Shown one piece after another: positions 16,489-25,130 of a stretch of DNA of 30,764 bases. Position 1 is the stretch's first letter. Each line of letters starts with the position of its first letter. Below the pieces are notes generated by a model. That model did no database searches and was not told the DNA's origin. It saw nothing but the letters and a program-made list of their open reading frames with translations. Location of the stretch: assembly GCA_934792465.1 (NCBI GenBank), contig CAKVOK010000046.1, forward strand, positions 1 to 30,764, read 5' to 3'. Source of the DNA: an uncultured Clostridia bacterium. Lineage in GTDB: Bacteria > Bacillota > Clostridia > RUG12999. The position numbers and the translations under genes were made by a program.

Positions 16489-17862
16489 ATGAACATATTT
16501 GAGAATCCGTATTTGATTATATTGATGATGGGACTGTGCCTTATATTACTGGCTGCTGTAGGTGCATATTTTGCGATACAGGGGATAAGAGCCGCAAAAG
16601 GAACGGAGGTATCCGCCTTTTCAAATATAAATAAGCTTGAAAGTGCTTTCGGAAAAATAGGTAGGCTGAGCCGTGAACGCAGTGTGGTTTATGCCAGCAT
16701 ATCGCTCGAAAATGCACGCAGATTATATTCCGAATCAAAGGCACGGCGTATATTTTCGGAAATAAAACCAATTCTTTTGGAGCATTTTGTTGCGGGTGAG
16801 GACAGCGGAATTGCACTGCATGATCAAAAGAATTTTGTTGCCCTAAACAATTGGGATATGAAAACGACCGAGAGAAAGGTTGAGAAATGCAGAAATGAGA
16901 TTAACCGCTGTTTGCAGAAATTCAATGCGCTGAACGTTGTTGATGTTAAGTTTGGTTCGTATTCCGCTGCTGCAACGCAGGTGTCGTTTGACGAAGCGAT
17001 GAACAGGGCAAAACAGGCATGCACAATGGCAGAAACCGCTAAGATACCGTATGTGGAATGGAATAGCAGCGAGGGAAGAAGACTTGAAAAAAGAATTAAA
17101 ATTGAGAATATTATAGAAAATGCAATTGATAATAACAGATTTTTCCTTGAATATCAGCCGGCGGTATATGCAAAAACAAAGAAAATTGCCGGGACAGAGG
17201 TTTTATCGCGTCTTAATACAAAGCAGGAAGGCGTGGTTGAACCGGAAGGCTTTTTGTCCGCACTTGATTCTGTGGGTATAAATGATAAATTCGATTATTA
17301 TATATTTGAAAAAAATTGTAAATGGATATCGAATAATAAGGCGCAGAGAGAGCAATATGATTATACGATAAATTTTTCGAGAACGACCATTTGCGACCCT
17401 GATTTTGTAGCGAGAATTTCGGAAATTATAGAAAAATACAATCTGAAATATTCTACGCTTGCAATAGAGGTTCTCGAAGATAAGGAAATAGTCGGCGAAG
17501 CAAAGGAACGGCTTATAAAGAATCTTGCAGCTTTGAGAAAAAAAGGAATTGCCGTCTTGCTTGACGATTTTGGCAGCGGACACGCTTTGTTTGGCGATTT
17601 GCAGAGTTTTTCGGTAGATATAGTCAAAATTGATAAGGCAATTACAAAAAATACAAATACGGAAACAGGCTTGGTTATATTTAAAAACATTGTTAAGACG
17701 GCGAAAGATATAGGATTAAAGGTGGTCTGTGAGGGGATTGAAACTGCGGAACAGGAAAAGACGGCAATAGAAGCCGGCTGCGATATGCTCCAGGGATTTT
17801 ATTACTACCACCCCATGTCGGTTACGGAACTTGAACGCCTGTTTGAACAGGAAAACAGTTGA
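16489..17862 (+). CDS. Membrane protein with degenerate GGDEF and intact EAL (c-di-GMP phosphodiesterase) domain
   Basis: This 457-residue protein has one N-terminal transmembrane helix (about 8-30), a GGDEF-like domain (about 50-200) in which the GGDEF motif is lost (ALHDQKNF in its place), and an EAL domain from about 207. The residues needed for cyclic-di-GMP hydrolysis are all present: E237 in EVLSR, N295 in INFS, E327/E330 in IEVLED, D359/D360 in DDFGSG, K380 in KID, E415 in CEGIE and Q435 in LQGF. It is therefore predicted to be an active phosphodiesterase at the membrane. Its place among the glycosyltransferase genes suggests it sets local cyclic-di-GMP for this locus, perhaps for the GGDEF-like Wzz protein at 8855. 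TAAGGAG (16474-16480) is eight bases before ATG 16489. Confidence 0.92.
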   Translation: MNIFENPYLIILMMGLCLILLAAVGAYFAIQGIRAAKGTEVSAFSNINKLESAFGKIGRLSRERSVVYASISLENARRLYSESKARRIFSEIKPILLEHFVAGEDSGIALHDQKNFVALNNWDMKTTERKVEKCRNEINRCLQKFNALNVVDVKFGSYSAAATQVSFDEAMNRAKQACTMAETAKIPYVEWNSSEGRRLEKRIKIENIIENAIDNNRFFLEYQPAVYAKTKKIAGTEVLSRLNTKQEGVVEPEGFLSALDSVGINDKFDYYIFEKNCKWISNNKAQREQYDYTINFSRTTICDPDFVARISEIIEKYNLKYSTLAIEVLEDKEIVGEAKERLIKNLAALRKKGIAVLLDDFGSGHALFGDLQSFSVDIVKIDKAITKNTNTETGLVIFKNIVKTAKDIGLKVVCEGIETAEQEKTAIEAGCDMLQGFYYYHPMSVTELERLFEQENS

Positions 17863-17885
17863 ATTTATACGAGGAAGTGAAAAGT

Positions 17886-18809
17886 ATGCTATCTGTAATT
17901 ATACCTGCATTTAACGAAGAAATGTTAATTGAAAAGGCATACGGTACAATATCGGAAATCTTAAATAAGGCAAGCATCGAACACGAATTTATTTTTGTTG
18001 ATGACGGTTCAAAAGACGCAACGTATGAAAAGATTAAGCATTTGGCCGAAAGCGAGGAAGATGTGTACGGAATAAATTTTTCGAGAAATTTCGGAAAAGA
18101 ATCCGCAATTTCCGCAGGACTTGCGAACGCAAGGGGAGATTGCGCTGTTGTGATAGACTGCGATTTGCAGCACCCTCCGGGAAAAATAGTTGAAATGTAT
18201 TCCTTGTGGCAGCAGGGATATGAGATTGTGGAGGGAGTAAAAACGAGCAGAGGTGCCGAGAAAAAGATGCATGGGTTTGCGGCGAGAACATTTTATGCCA
18301 TTCTCAGCTCGCTGGTGGGGTTTGATATGTCCAATGCATCGGACTTCAAGCTGCTTGACAGAAAAGTAATAGATATTTTGAATAAAATACCGGAACGAAA
18401 AGGATTTTTCCGTGCCATTTCATATTGGGTCGGGTTTAAAAAGGCTTCGGTTGAATTTGAAGTGAACGAACGCAGTGTCGGCATTTCGAAATGGAGTACG
18501 AAAAGTCTTATAAAGTATGCGATTTCAAATATTTCCGCATATTCGACGGCACCTATGCAGATAGTAACCGCACTTGGCGGAGTAATGTTTCTGATTGCGT
18601 GTATTTTCGGTGTATGGGCATTGATTGACAAGCTGTCCGGACGTGCACTTGAGGGTATTACAACGGTTATAATCATTACTGTTTTTATAGGAAGTATTAT
18701 TATGATAAGTCTTGGTATTATCGGATACTACGTTGCCAGAATATACGAAGAGGTCAAGGGACGGCCGAAATATATTATTTCTTCGAGCTGCGGAAACAAG
18801 GTTAAGTGA
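17886..18809 (+). CDS. GtrB-like polyisoprenyl-phosphate glycosyltransferase
   Basis: This 307-residue GT2 enzyme of the DPM1/GtrB type has LSVIIPAFNEE, FIFVDDGSKD, NFGKESAISAGL and VIDCDLQHPP with the DXD metal site, followed by two C-terminal transmembrane helices (about 224-247 and 260-287). Such enzymes load a hexose, usually glucose, onto undecaprenyl phosphate. The product would feed the GtrII-like transferase encoded at the other end of the operon. ATG 17886 is preferred because GAGGAAG (17871-17877) is about nine bases upstream; a TTG at 17859 overlapping the previous stop would add nine residues. It is the last gene of the polysaccharide operon; no clear terminator follows. Confidence 0.93.
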   Translation: MLSVIIPAFNEEMLIEKAYGTISEILNKASIEHEFIFVDDGSKDATYEKIKHLAESEEDVYGINFSRNFGKESAISAGLANARGDCAVVIDCDLQHPPGKIVEMYSLWQQGYEIVEGVKTSRGAEKKMHGFAARTFYAILSSLVGFDMSNASDFKLLDRKVIDILNKIPERKGFFRAISYWVGFKKASVEFEVNERSVGISKWSTKSLIKYAISNISAYSTAPMQIVTALGGVMFLIACIFGVWALIDKLSGRALEGITTVIIITVFIGSIIMISLGIIGYYVARIYEEVKGRPKYIISSSCGNKVK

Positions 18810-18844
18810 TACATTAAAAATTTTCTGCCCGAGTGTAATTTGCA

Positions 18845-18873
18845 TTGACAGTTTTAAAATTATATTGTATAAT
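18845..18873 (+). promoter_or_regulatory. Sigma-A promoter for the ABC exporter genes
   Basis: TTGACA at 18845-18850 and TATAAT at 18868-18873 are separated by 17 bases, a full consensus match. Transcription should begin near 18880, about 40 bases before the TTG start of the first ABC gene. It shows that the exporter can be transcribed apart from the polysaccharide operon upstream. Confidence 0.9.
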
Positions 18874-18919
18874 ATATTAGGCATACTAGTGTTACATGAC
18901 ATATTACGGAGGGTTATAC

Positions 18920-20632
18920 TTGAAATATCTTTTTCCATTTTTCAAAAAATATAAAGCGGAATGTTTTTTTGCACCGCTTTTCAAAATGCTGGAAGCTGCG
19001 TTTGATTTGATTGTGCCGCTTGTGGTTGCGAAAATCATTAATGTGGGCATAGTAAACGGAGATTCCGGATATATTTTCACTCGAGTCGGAATTTTGATTC
19101 TTATGGCGCTTCTCGGTCTGGCGTGCAGCTTTACGGCGCAATATTTTGCGGCAAAAGCGGCAACGGGGACGTCGGCGGAGCTGCGGCAAAATCTTCTCGG
19201 CCATATTCAAAGCCTGGGATTCGGCGAGCTTGACAAAATCGGCGCATCAACTCTGATTACAAGGCTTACCGCCGACGTTAATCAGGTTCAGAACGGACTG
19301 AATATGTTTCTTCGTCTGTTTTTAAGAAGCCCGTTTATTGTTTTCGGCGCAATGATTATGGCGTTTATGATTGATTTCAATACGGCGCTTATATTTGCCG
19401 CCGTAATACTCTTTTTATTTGTTATTGTATTTGTAATCATGTTTGTAACAAATCCGATTTACAAGAAACAGCAGAAAACGCTTGATGCTGTCACAACATC
19501 AACAAGAGAAAACCTTGCGGGTGTGCGCGTTGTGCGTGCATTCGGCAAGGAAAAAGAAGAATTTGAAAATTTCAAAAATATAAACGGCGCATTGACAAAA
19601 ATTCAGCTTCACGTAGGAAAAATAAGTGCATTAATGAATCCGCTGACCTATGTAACCGTAAATCTCGGAATTATAATGATTTTGAAAATCGGTTCGGGAA
19701 AAGTTGCGGACGGCACACTTCTTTCCGGTGATATTGTTGCGCTCGTCAACTATCTTTCGCAAATCCTTGTGGAATTGATAAAGCTTGCGAATCTTATCGT
19801 TCTTTTAAGCAAGGCAATCGTAAGTATGGGACGTATCGGACAGGTTCTCGATATGCCGTGCGATATGAAATACGGCGACATGACCGAAAGCAAAAAAGAT
19901 GTACATGAAATTATAAAATTTGAAGATGTGAGCTTCCGCTATACTCAGTCGTCCGAATATGCTCTCGAAAGTATAAGCTTCGCCATTAATAAAGGCGAAA
20001 CAATCGGTATAATAGGCGGCACGGGCAGCGGAAAATCCACGCTTATAAATCTTATAGCGAGATATTATGACGCTTCAAAGGGCAAAATAAGCTTTATGGG
20101 AGAACCTGTTTCGGAATGGGACAAGCAGACCCTGCGGCGCAAAATTTCCGTTGTTGCGCAAAAAACGCAGCTGTTTTCGGGGACTGTACGAAGCAATCTT
20201 TTGTTCGGCAAGAAGAATGCTGCGGATGAAGAAATGATGCACGCACTCGAAATCGCACAGGCGGCGGATTTTGTTCTCAACAAGCCCAAAGGGCTTGACT
20301 GCGAGGTGGAGCAGGACGGAAGAAATTTTTCCGGAGGGCAGAAGCAGCGTCTTTCGGTTGCACGTGCCGTCATATCCGATTCGGATGTGCTCATTCTTGA
20401 CGACAGCTCTTCTGCGCTTGATTATGCTACGGATGCCGCAATGCGCAAAGCATTGGAAAGGCTGTCGCCGCAAAAGACAGTAATAATCGTAAGTCAGCGA
20501 ACATCAAGTATAAAACACGCCGACAGAATTTTGGTTCTCGACGACGGACATCTTGTGGGCAGCGGTACGCATGAAGAACTTCTTGCAGACTGTGAGGTAT
20601 ACAGGGAAATACACGAGAGTGTGACGAAATAA
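18920..20632 (+). CDS. Heterodimeric ABC exporter, degenerate-site subunit
   Basis: This 570-residue ABC half-transporter has six transmembrane helices followed by a nucleotide-binding domain. Walker A is GGTGSGKST (about residue 366) and the signature is FSGGQKQR. The Walker B region is ILDDSSSALD, with Asp495 where the catalytic Glu should be, and the H-loop has Gln526 (SQRTSS) instead of His. This matches the TM287/BmrC-type subunit of heterodimeric exporters. The next gene encodes the complementary subunit. The start is TTG 18920, with CGGAGGG (18907-18913) six bases upstream; ATG 18896 lies before that site. Likely substrates are drugs or lipids; membership of the polysaccharide pathway is not indicated, given the separate promoter. 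Confidence 0.93.
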   Translation: MKYLFPFFKKYKAECFFAPLFKMLEAAFDLIVPLVVAKIINVGIVNGDSGYIFTRVGILILMALLGLACSFTAQYFAAKAATGTSAELRQNLLGHIQSLGFGELDKIGASTLITRLTADVNQVQNGLNMFLRLFLRSPFIVFGAMIMAFMIDFNTALIFAAVILFLFVIVFVIMFVTNPIYKKQQKTLDAVTTSTRENLAGVRVVRAFGKEKEEFENFKNINGALTKIQLHVGKISALMNPLTYVTVNLGIIMILKIGSGKVADGTLLSGDIVALVNYLSQILVELIKLANLIVLLSKAIVSMGRIGQVLDMPCDMKYGDMTESKKDVHEIIKFEDVSFRYTQSSEYALESISFAINKGETIGIIGGTGSGKSTLINLIARYYDASKGKISFMGEPVSEWDKQTLRRKISVVAQKTQLFSGTVRSNLLFGKKNAADEEMMHALEIAQAADFVLNKPKGLDCEVEQDGRNFSGGQKQRLSVARAVISDSDVLILDDSSSALDYATDAAMRKALERLSPQKTVIIVSQRTSSIKHADRILVLDDGHLVGSGTHEELLADCEVYREIHESVTK

Positions 20633-20636
20633 GGTG

Positions 20637-22376
20637 ATGAACGTGAAGAAAAATCAATTTAAAAGAATATTTGTATATATTAAGCCATATTTGATATTTG
20701 CGGTTTTCAGCATATTGTGCTCGCTGATAAGTGCTGTATCGCAGCTGATTGTTCCTATATTGTGCGGAAAAGCGATAGATTCTATGATAACTTCGGGCGC
20801 AGACGCTTTTGCAGGTGTGCTGCGCTGTATAGCCGCAATTATTGTTGTTACGGCGGTGTCCGCTCCTGTACAACAGCTTGCCGCAATGTGCAACAACAAA
20901 ATAACGTTTTGTATTTCGAGGGATTTGCGAAACGAGATAACGGAAAAGCTGCACAGACTGCCGATGCCATATTTGGATAATCATCCGTCGGGAGATTTAC
21001 TCAGCCGTGTTATAACGGATGTAGATACCTTTGCGGACGGAATGCTTATGGGTTTCACGCAGCTTTTTACCGGTATTGTTACCATTATCGGTACATTATT
21101 GATTATGCTTAGTTATAATATTACTATTTCGGTTATTGTTATCCTGCTGACGCCGCTTTCGCTTTTTACAGCGTCCTTTATTTCCAAGAGAACGCATAAG
21201 TATTTTGCGGAGCAGGCACGAATCAAAGGCGAAGAAACCGCACTAATAAATGAAATAATTGACGGACAAAAGGTTATAAGTTCGTATTCGTGCGAAGCGG
21301 AAATGATGGAAAAATTCAATGAAGTAAACAACAGACTTCAAAAATCGTCATTCAACGCAACATTTTTTTCCAGCCTTACGAATCCTACAACACGCTTAGT
21401 GAACAATATTGTATATGCCGGTGTGAGTCTTGTAAGTGCTCTTTATGCTGTGGGCGGAGGAATAACGGTGGGGCAGCTCAGCGTGTTTTTAAGCTATGCC
21501 GGTCAGTATGCAAAGCCATTTAATGAAATAAGCGGGGTAATAACGGAGCTTCAGAATGCTTCGGCTTCCATAAACCGTGTTTTTGAGCTTTTGGACGAAA
21601 CTGACGAAGTTTCCGACAAACCGGGTGCGGTTACTCTGAAAAACGGAAATGAGGTTGCATTTAAGCATATATATTTCAGCTACGTTCCCGAACGTCCGCT
21701 GATAAAGAATATATCGCTTGATGTGAAAAACGGACAGAAGATTGCAATAGTCGGACCTACGGGCTGCGGAAAAACAACGCTTATTAATCTGCTTATGCGT
21801 TTTTATGATGTAAACAGCGGTGAAATATGTATAAACGGTGTTGATATAAGAGATTATACAAGAAAATCGCTCCGCGGGAATTTCGGAATGGTGTTGCAGG
21901 ATACATGGCTGAAATCCGGGACAATCCGAGATAATATAGCATACGGAAAACCCGATGCTTTGCAGGAAGAAATTGAAACTGCCGCAAAGGCGGCTTATGC
22001 ACATTCATTTATAAAACGTCTGCCGAACGGATATGATACGCTTATAAGCGAAAGCGGCGGGAATATATCCGCCGGACAAAAACAGCTTCTTTGCATTGCA
22101 AGAGTTATGCTTCTTATGCCGCCTATGCTGATTCTTGACGAAGCCACATCATCTATCGATACAAGAACGGAACTGAAGATACAATCCGCATTCGACAGAA
22201 TGATGCAGGGGCGCACGAGCTTTGTTGTTGCGCACAGGCTTTCAACAATAAAGGGTGCAGATATAATTCTTGTTATGAAAGACGGAAATATAATCGAACG
22301 GGGAAATCACGATGAACTGCTGAAGCTCGGCGGATTTTACGCAAAACTTTACGAAAGCCGGTTTGCCGTTGATTAA
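20637..22376 (+). CDS. Heterodimeric ABC exporter, catalytic-site subunit
   Basis: This is the partner half-transporter, about 579 residues, with six membrane helices and a nucleotide-binding domain. Walker A is GPTGCGKTT, Walker B is LILDEATSSID with the catalytic Glu, and the H-loop is VVAHRLST. The signature motif is altered to ISAGQKQ. The C-terminal GGFYAKLYESRF strongly recalls TM288. A normal Walker B and His paired with a weakened signature is the expected complement to the upstream subunit, giving one consensus and one degenerate ATP site. The start is GTG 20634, ATG 20637 or GTG 20643; the AAGGTGAT stretch (20631-20638) favours 20643. It follows the first subunit gene by a few bases, so both are co-transcribed. 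Confidence 0.94.
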   Translation: MNVKKNQFKRIFVYIKPYLIFAVFSILCSLISAVSQLIVPILCGKAIDSMITSGADAFAGVLRCIAAIIVVTAVSAPVQQLAAMCNNKITFCISRDLRNEITEKLHRLPMPYLDNHPSGDLLSRVITDVDTFADGMLMGFTQLFTGIVTIIGTLLIMLSYNITISVIVILLTPLSLFTASFISKRTHKYFAEQARIKGEETALINEIIDGQKVISSYSCEAEMMEKFNEVNNRLQKSSFNATFFSSLTNPTTRLVNNIVYAGVSLVSALYAVGGGITVGQLSVFLSYAGQYAKPFNEISGVITELQNASASINRVFELLDETDEVSDKPGAVTLKNGNEVAFKHIYFSYVPERPLIKNISLDVKNGQKIAIVGPTGCGKTTLINLLMRFYDVNSGEICINGVDIRDYTRKSLRGNFGMVLQDTWLKSGTIRDNIAYGKPDALQEEIETAAKAAYAHSFIKRLPNGYDTLISESGGNISAGQKQLLCIARVMLLMPPMLILDEATSSIDTRTELKIQSAFDRMMQGRTSFVVAHRLSTIKGADIILVMKDGNIIERGNHDELLKLGGFYAKLYESRFAVD

Positions 22377-22417
22377 ATCTGTTTTTTTTGCTGTATTATC
22401 GGTACATTGATATTTTT

Positions 22418-22431
22418 CGAACAAATGTTTG
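22418..22431 (+). promoter_or_regulatory. LexA-type SOS operator (Cheo box)
   Basis: CGAACAAATGTTTG fits the Gram-positive LexA (DinR) consensus CGAACRNRYGTTYC at 13 of 14 positions, and its last base matches the palindromic alternative. It overlaps the -35 element of the promoter of the repair operon, so bound LexA would block RNA polymerase. The genes downstream include uvrB and uvrA, known LexA targets in B. subtilis. Confidence 0.85.
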
Positions 22432-22457
22432 ACAAATGTGTGTTTTTGTGATATACT
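22429..22457 (+). promoter_or_regulatory. Sigma-A promoter for the nth-uvrB-uvrA-gpsA-recR operon
   Basis: TTGACA at 22429-22434 and TATACT at 22452-22457 are separated by 17 bases. Transcription should start near 22464. This places the in-frame ATG at 22436 inside the promoter and confirms that nth starts at 22499. Confidence 0.9.
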
Positions 22458-22498
22458 ATATTGGAAAGAATATATTTACCGAATTGGGTGACATAATA

Positions 22499-23125
22499 AT
22501 GAAGAAAAAGGAACAGGTAAAGGAAATAAGAAAAATATTTGATGAAATATATAAGGAAGCAGACTGCACGCTTGATTATCGAGATCCGCTCCAGCTTTTA
22601 ATATCAACGCAGCTGGCGGCACAGTGTACGGACGCAAGAGTGAACACGATAACGCCGATTCTTTTTGATAAATATAAAACGGTTTCGGATTTTGCAAATG
22701 CGGATATTATTGAACTCGAAAGCATTATAAGACCTACGGGGTTTTATCACAATAAAGCTAAAAATATAATAGGCTGCTGCAAAAAGCTCGTGAGCGATTT
22801 CGGCGGCAAAGTGCCGGAAATAATGGAAGAACTGACATCTCTTCCGGGAGTGGGGAGAAAAACCGCAAGTATAATTATAGGCGATATATACGGAAAACCG
22901 GCAATTGTTGTGGATACTCATGCGAAGCGGCTTGCGTACAGGATGGGGTTGACTGATAATAAAGACCCTGTAAAAGTGGAATTTGACCTCATGAAAATAG
23001 TTGACCCGGATTACAGCTTTATTTTCTGCCACCAGCTTGTATATCACGGACGGGCAGTGTGCAAGGCTATCAAACCGAGGTGCGGAGAATGCCCGATAGC
23101 GCATTTGTGCAGGCAAAGAATTTAA
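22499..23125 (+). CDS. nth: Endonuclease III (DNA glycosylase/AP lyase)
   Basis: This 208-residue base-excision repair enzyme removes oxidised pyrimidines and cleaves the abasic site. It has the helix-hairpin-helix LPGVGRKTA with the catalytic Lys, VVDTHAKRLAYRMG with the catalytic Asp, and a C-terminal 4Fe-4S cluster motif C-x6-C-x2-C-x5-C (CKAIKPRC, then GECPIAHLC). Length and motif spacing are normal for the family. ATG 22499 is preceded by GGGTGA (22486-22491). It is the first gene of a predicted SOS-controlled repair operon, which is an unusual place for nth. Confidence 0.97.
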   Translation: MKKKEQVKEIRKIFDEIYKEADCTLDYRDPLQLLISTQLAAQCTDARVNTITPILFDKYKTVSDFANADIIELESIIRPTGFYHNKAKNIIGCCKKLVSDFGGKVPEIMEELTSLPGVGRKTASIIIGDIYGKPAIVVDTHAKRLAYRMGLTDNKDPVKVEFDLMKIVDPDYSFIFCHQLVYHGRAVCKAIKPRCGECPIAHLCRQRI

Positions 23126-23168
23126 CTTGATTTTGGACCTTGAACCACGGAAAGGAATGGTCACAAAT

Positions 23169-25118
23169 ATGAATGAATTTAATGTGGTGTCGCCGTTTGA
23201 GCCTACGGGCGATCAGCCGGAAGCCATAGAAACATTAACGAGAAGTATACAAAACGGAAATAAATTTCAGACGCTTCTCGGAGTAACCGGAAGCGGAAAA
23301 ACATATACTATTGCAAATACAATCGCAAAGGTGAACAAGCCTACGCTCGTACTGGCGCATAACAAAACGCTTGCCGCACAGCTGTGCAACGAGTTTAAAG
23401 AATTTTTTCCGAACAGTGCGGTTGAGTATTTCGTAAGCTATTACGATTATTATCAGCCGGAAGCGTATATTTCCTCTTCGGATACGTATATCGAAAAAGA
23501 CGCTTCCATAAACGATGAAATAGATAAACTGCGCCATTCGGCGACCGCTGCTCTGTTTGAACGGCGTGACGTAATAATAGTTTCGTCCGTCAGCTGTATT
23601 TACAGCCTGGGCGACCCGATAGATTATAAAAATCTTGTAATATCGCTGCGCCCGGGAATGGTGAAAGACCGTGACAGCATTTTGAAGCAGCTTGTGGAAA
23701 TTCAGTATGACAGAGGAGATGCTGACTTTTCACGAGGAAAATTCAGAGTTCGGGGAGATGTACTGGAAATATATCCGGCAGGCGGAGAGCAGATAATACG
23801 TGTTGAGTTTTTCGGCGATGAAATCGAAAAAATATCCGAAGTGGATTACGTTACGGGAAATGTAATCGCACGCAGAAATCATGCGGCAATATTCCCGGCA
23901 TCGCATTATATAACGACAAAGGATAAAATGGAATCCGCAATTTCGGAGATAGAAAAAGAGCTTGAAGAGCGTATGGCATATTTTAAGGAAAATGACAAAT
24001 TGCTTGAATTGCAGAGGATAGAACAGCGTACAAGATACGATATTGAGATGCTGCGTGAAGTGGGATTTTGCAGCGGTATAGAGAACTATTCGAGAGTGCT
24101 CGGCGGAAGAAAGCCGGGCAGCACGCCGCATACGCTGATAGATTATTTCCCGGACGATTTTCTGCTTGTAATAGACGAATCGCACGTTACGCTTCCGCAG
24201 GTAAGAGGAATGTTCAACGGCGACAGGGCACGAAAGCAATCACTTGTGGATTACGGGTTCAGACTTCCGTCCGCATATGATAACCGCCCGTTGAATTTCG
24301 AGGAATTTGAGGGAAAATTCAATCAGGTGGTTTTTGTTTCGGCAACTCCGGGCGAGTATGAAAAAGAACATTCGGCGTGCGTTGCGGAACAGATTATACG
24401 TCCCACGGGTCTGCTTGATCCGGAAACAGACGTTCGCCCGATAGACGGTCAGATAGACGATTTGATGAACGAAATAATATTGCGTTCGGAGAAAAACGAG
24501 AGAACGCTCGTAACAACGCTGACAAAGAAAATGGCGGAAGCGCTTACCGATTACCTGACGGAAAACGGCGTCAAGGTGCGCTATCTGCATTCCGATATAG
24601 AAACTATAGAACGTATGCAGATAATCAGAGATTTAAGGCTGAAAAAATTTGATGTGCTTGTAGGAATAAATCTTTTGAGGGAGGGACTTGATATTCCGGA
24701 GGTTTCTCTTGTGGCGATACTTGATGCAGATAAAGAGGGATTCCTGCGCAGCGAAACCTCTTTGATACAGACGATAGGCAGAGCGGCACGAAATGCAAAC
24801 GGAAAGGTTATAATGTATGCCGATAAGATAACGGATTCCATGAAACGTGCGATTGACGAAACGAACCGCCGCCGTGAAATTCAGGAACGCTATAATACGG
24901 AACACGGCATAACGCCGAAAACCATAGTAAAAGCAGTGCACGACGTTATAGAAGCAACAACGAAAGAAGAAACGGAAAAACCGAAACGCAGCAAGAGTGA
25001 TACCAAAAAGCTTGTTGCAACACTTACGAGAGAAATGCAGAAAGCCGCAAAAATGCTTGATTTTGAACTTGCGGCGCAGCTTCGCGATAAGATAAAGGAG
25101 CTTACCGATAATAATTAA
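23169..25118 (+). CDS. uvrB: Excinuclease ABC subunit B
   Basis: This 649-residue DNA helicase-like subunit of nucleotide-excision repair verifies damage and recruits UvrC. It begins with FEPTGDQPEAI, has Walker A GVTGSGKTYT, the YYDYYQPEAY beta-hairpin that inserts into DNA, a DESHVTLPQ motif II, FVSATPGEYE, GINLLREGLDIPEV and QTIGRAARN. A C-terminal UVR domain (DFELAAQLRDKIKEL) contacts UvrA or UvrC. ATG 23169 gives the standard N-terminus; ATG 23157 would add four residues but abuts AAAGGA directly. It lies 43 bases after nth with no terminator between. Confidence 0.98.
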   Translation: MNEFNVVSPFEPTGDQPEAIETLTRSIQNGNKFQTLLGVTGSGKTYTIANTIAKVNKPTLVLAHNKTLAAQLCNEFKEFFPNSAVEYFVSYYDYYQPEAYISSSDTYIEKDASINDEIDKLRHSATAALFERRDVIIVSSVSCIYSLGDPIDYKNLVISLRPGMVKDRDSILKQLVEIQYDRGDADFSRGKFRVRGDVLEIYPAGGEQIIRVEFFGDEIEKISEVDYVTGNVIARRNHAAIFPASHYITTKDKMESAISEIEKELEERMAYFKENDKLLELQRIEQRTRYDIEMLREVGFCSGIENYSRVLGGRKPGSTPHTLIDYFPDDFLLVIDESHVTLPQVRGMFNGDRARKQSLVDYGFRLPSAYDNRPLNFEEFEGKFNQVVFVSATPGEYEKEHSACVAEQIIRPTGLLDPETDVRPIDGQIDDLMNEIILRSEKNERTLVTTLTKKMAEALTDYLTENGVKVRYLHSDIETIERMQIIRDLRLKKFDVLVGINLLREGLDIPEVSLVAILDADKEGFLRSETSLIQTIGRAARNANGKVIMYADKITDSMKRAIDETNRRREIQERYNTEHGITPKTIVKAVHDVIEATTKEETEKPKRSKSDTKKLVATLTREMQKAAKMLDFELAAQLRDKIKELTDNN

Positions 25119-25130
25119 AGGAGATTAACC

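Noticed and set aside
16650..17080. Active diguanylate cyclase in the EAL protein
   Set aside because: The GGDEF motif is absent (HDQKNF region) and the metal-binding acidic residues are not kept, so only the EAL half is expected to be catalytic.
22377..22400. T8 tract after the second ABC gene, considered as a terminator
   Set aside because: No stable hairpin directly precedes the T-tract; only a three-base CGG/CCG stem can be drawn.
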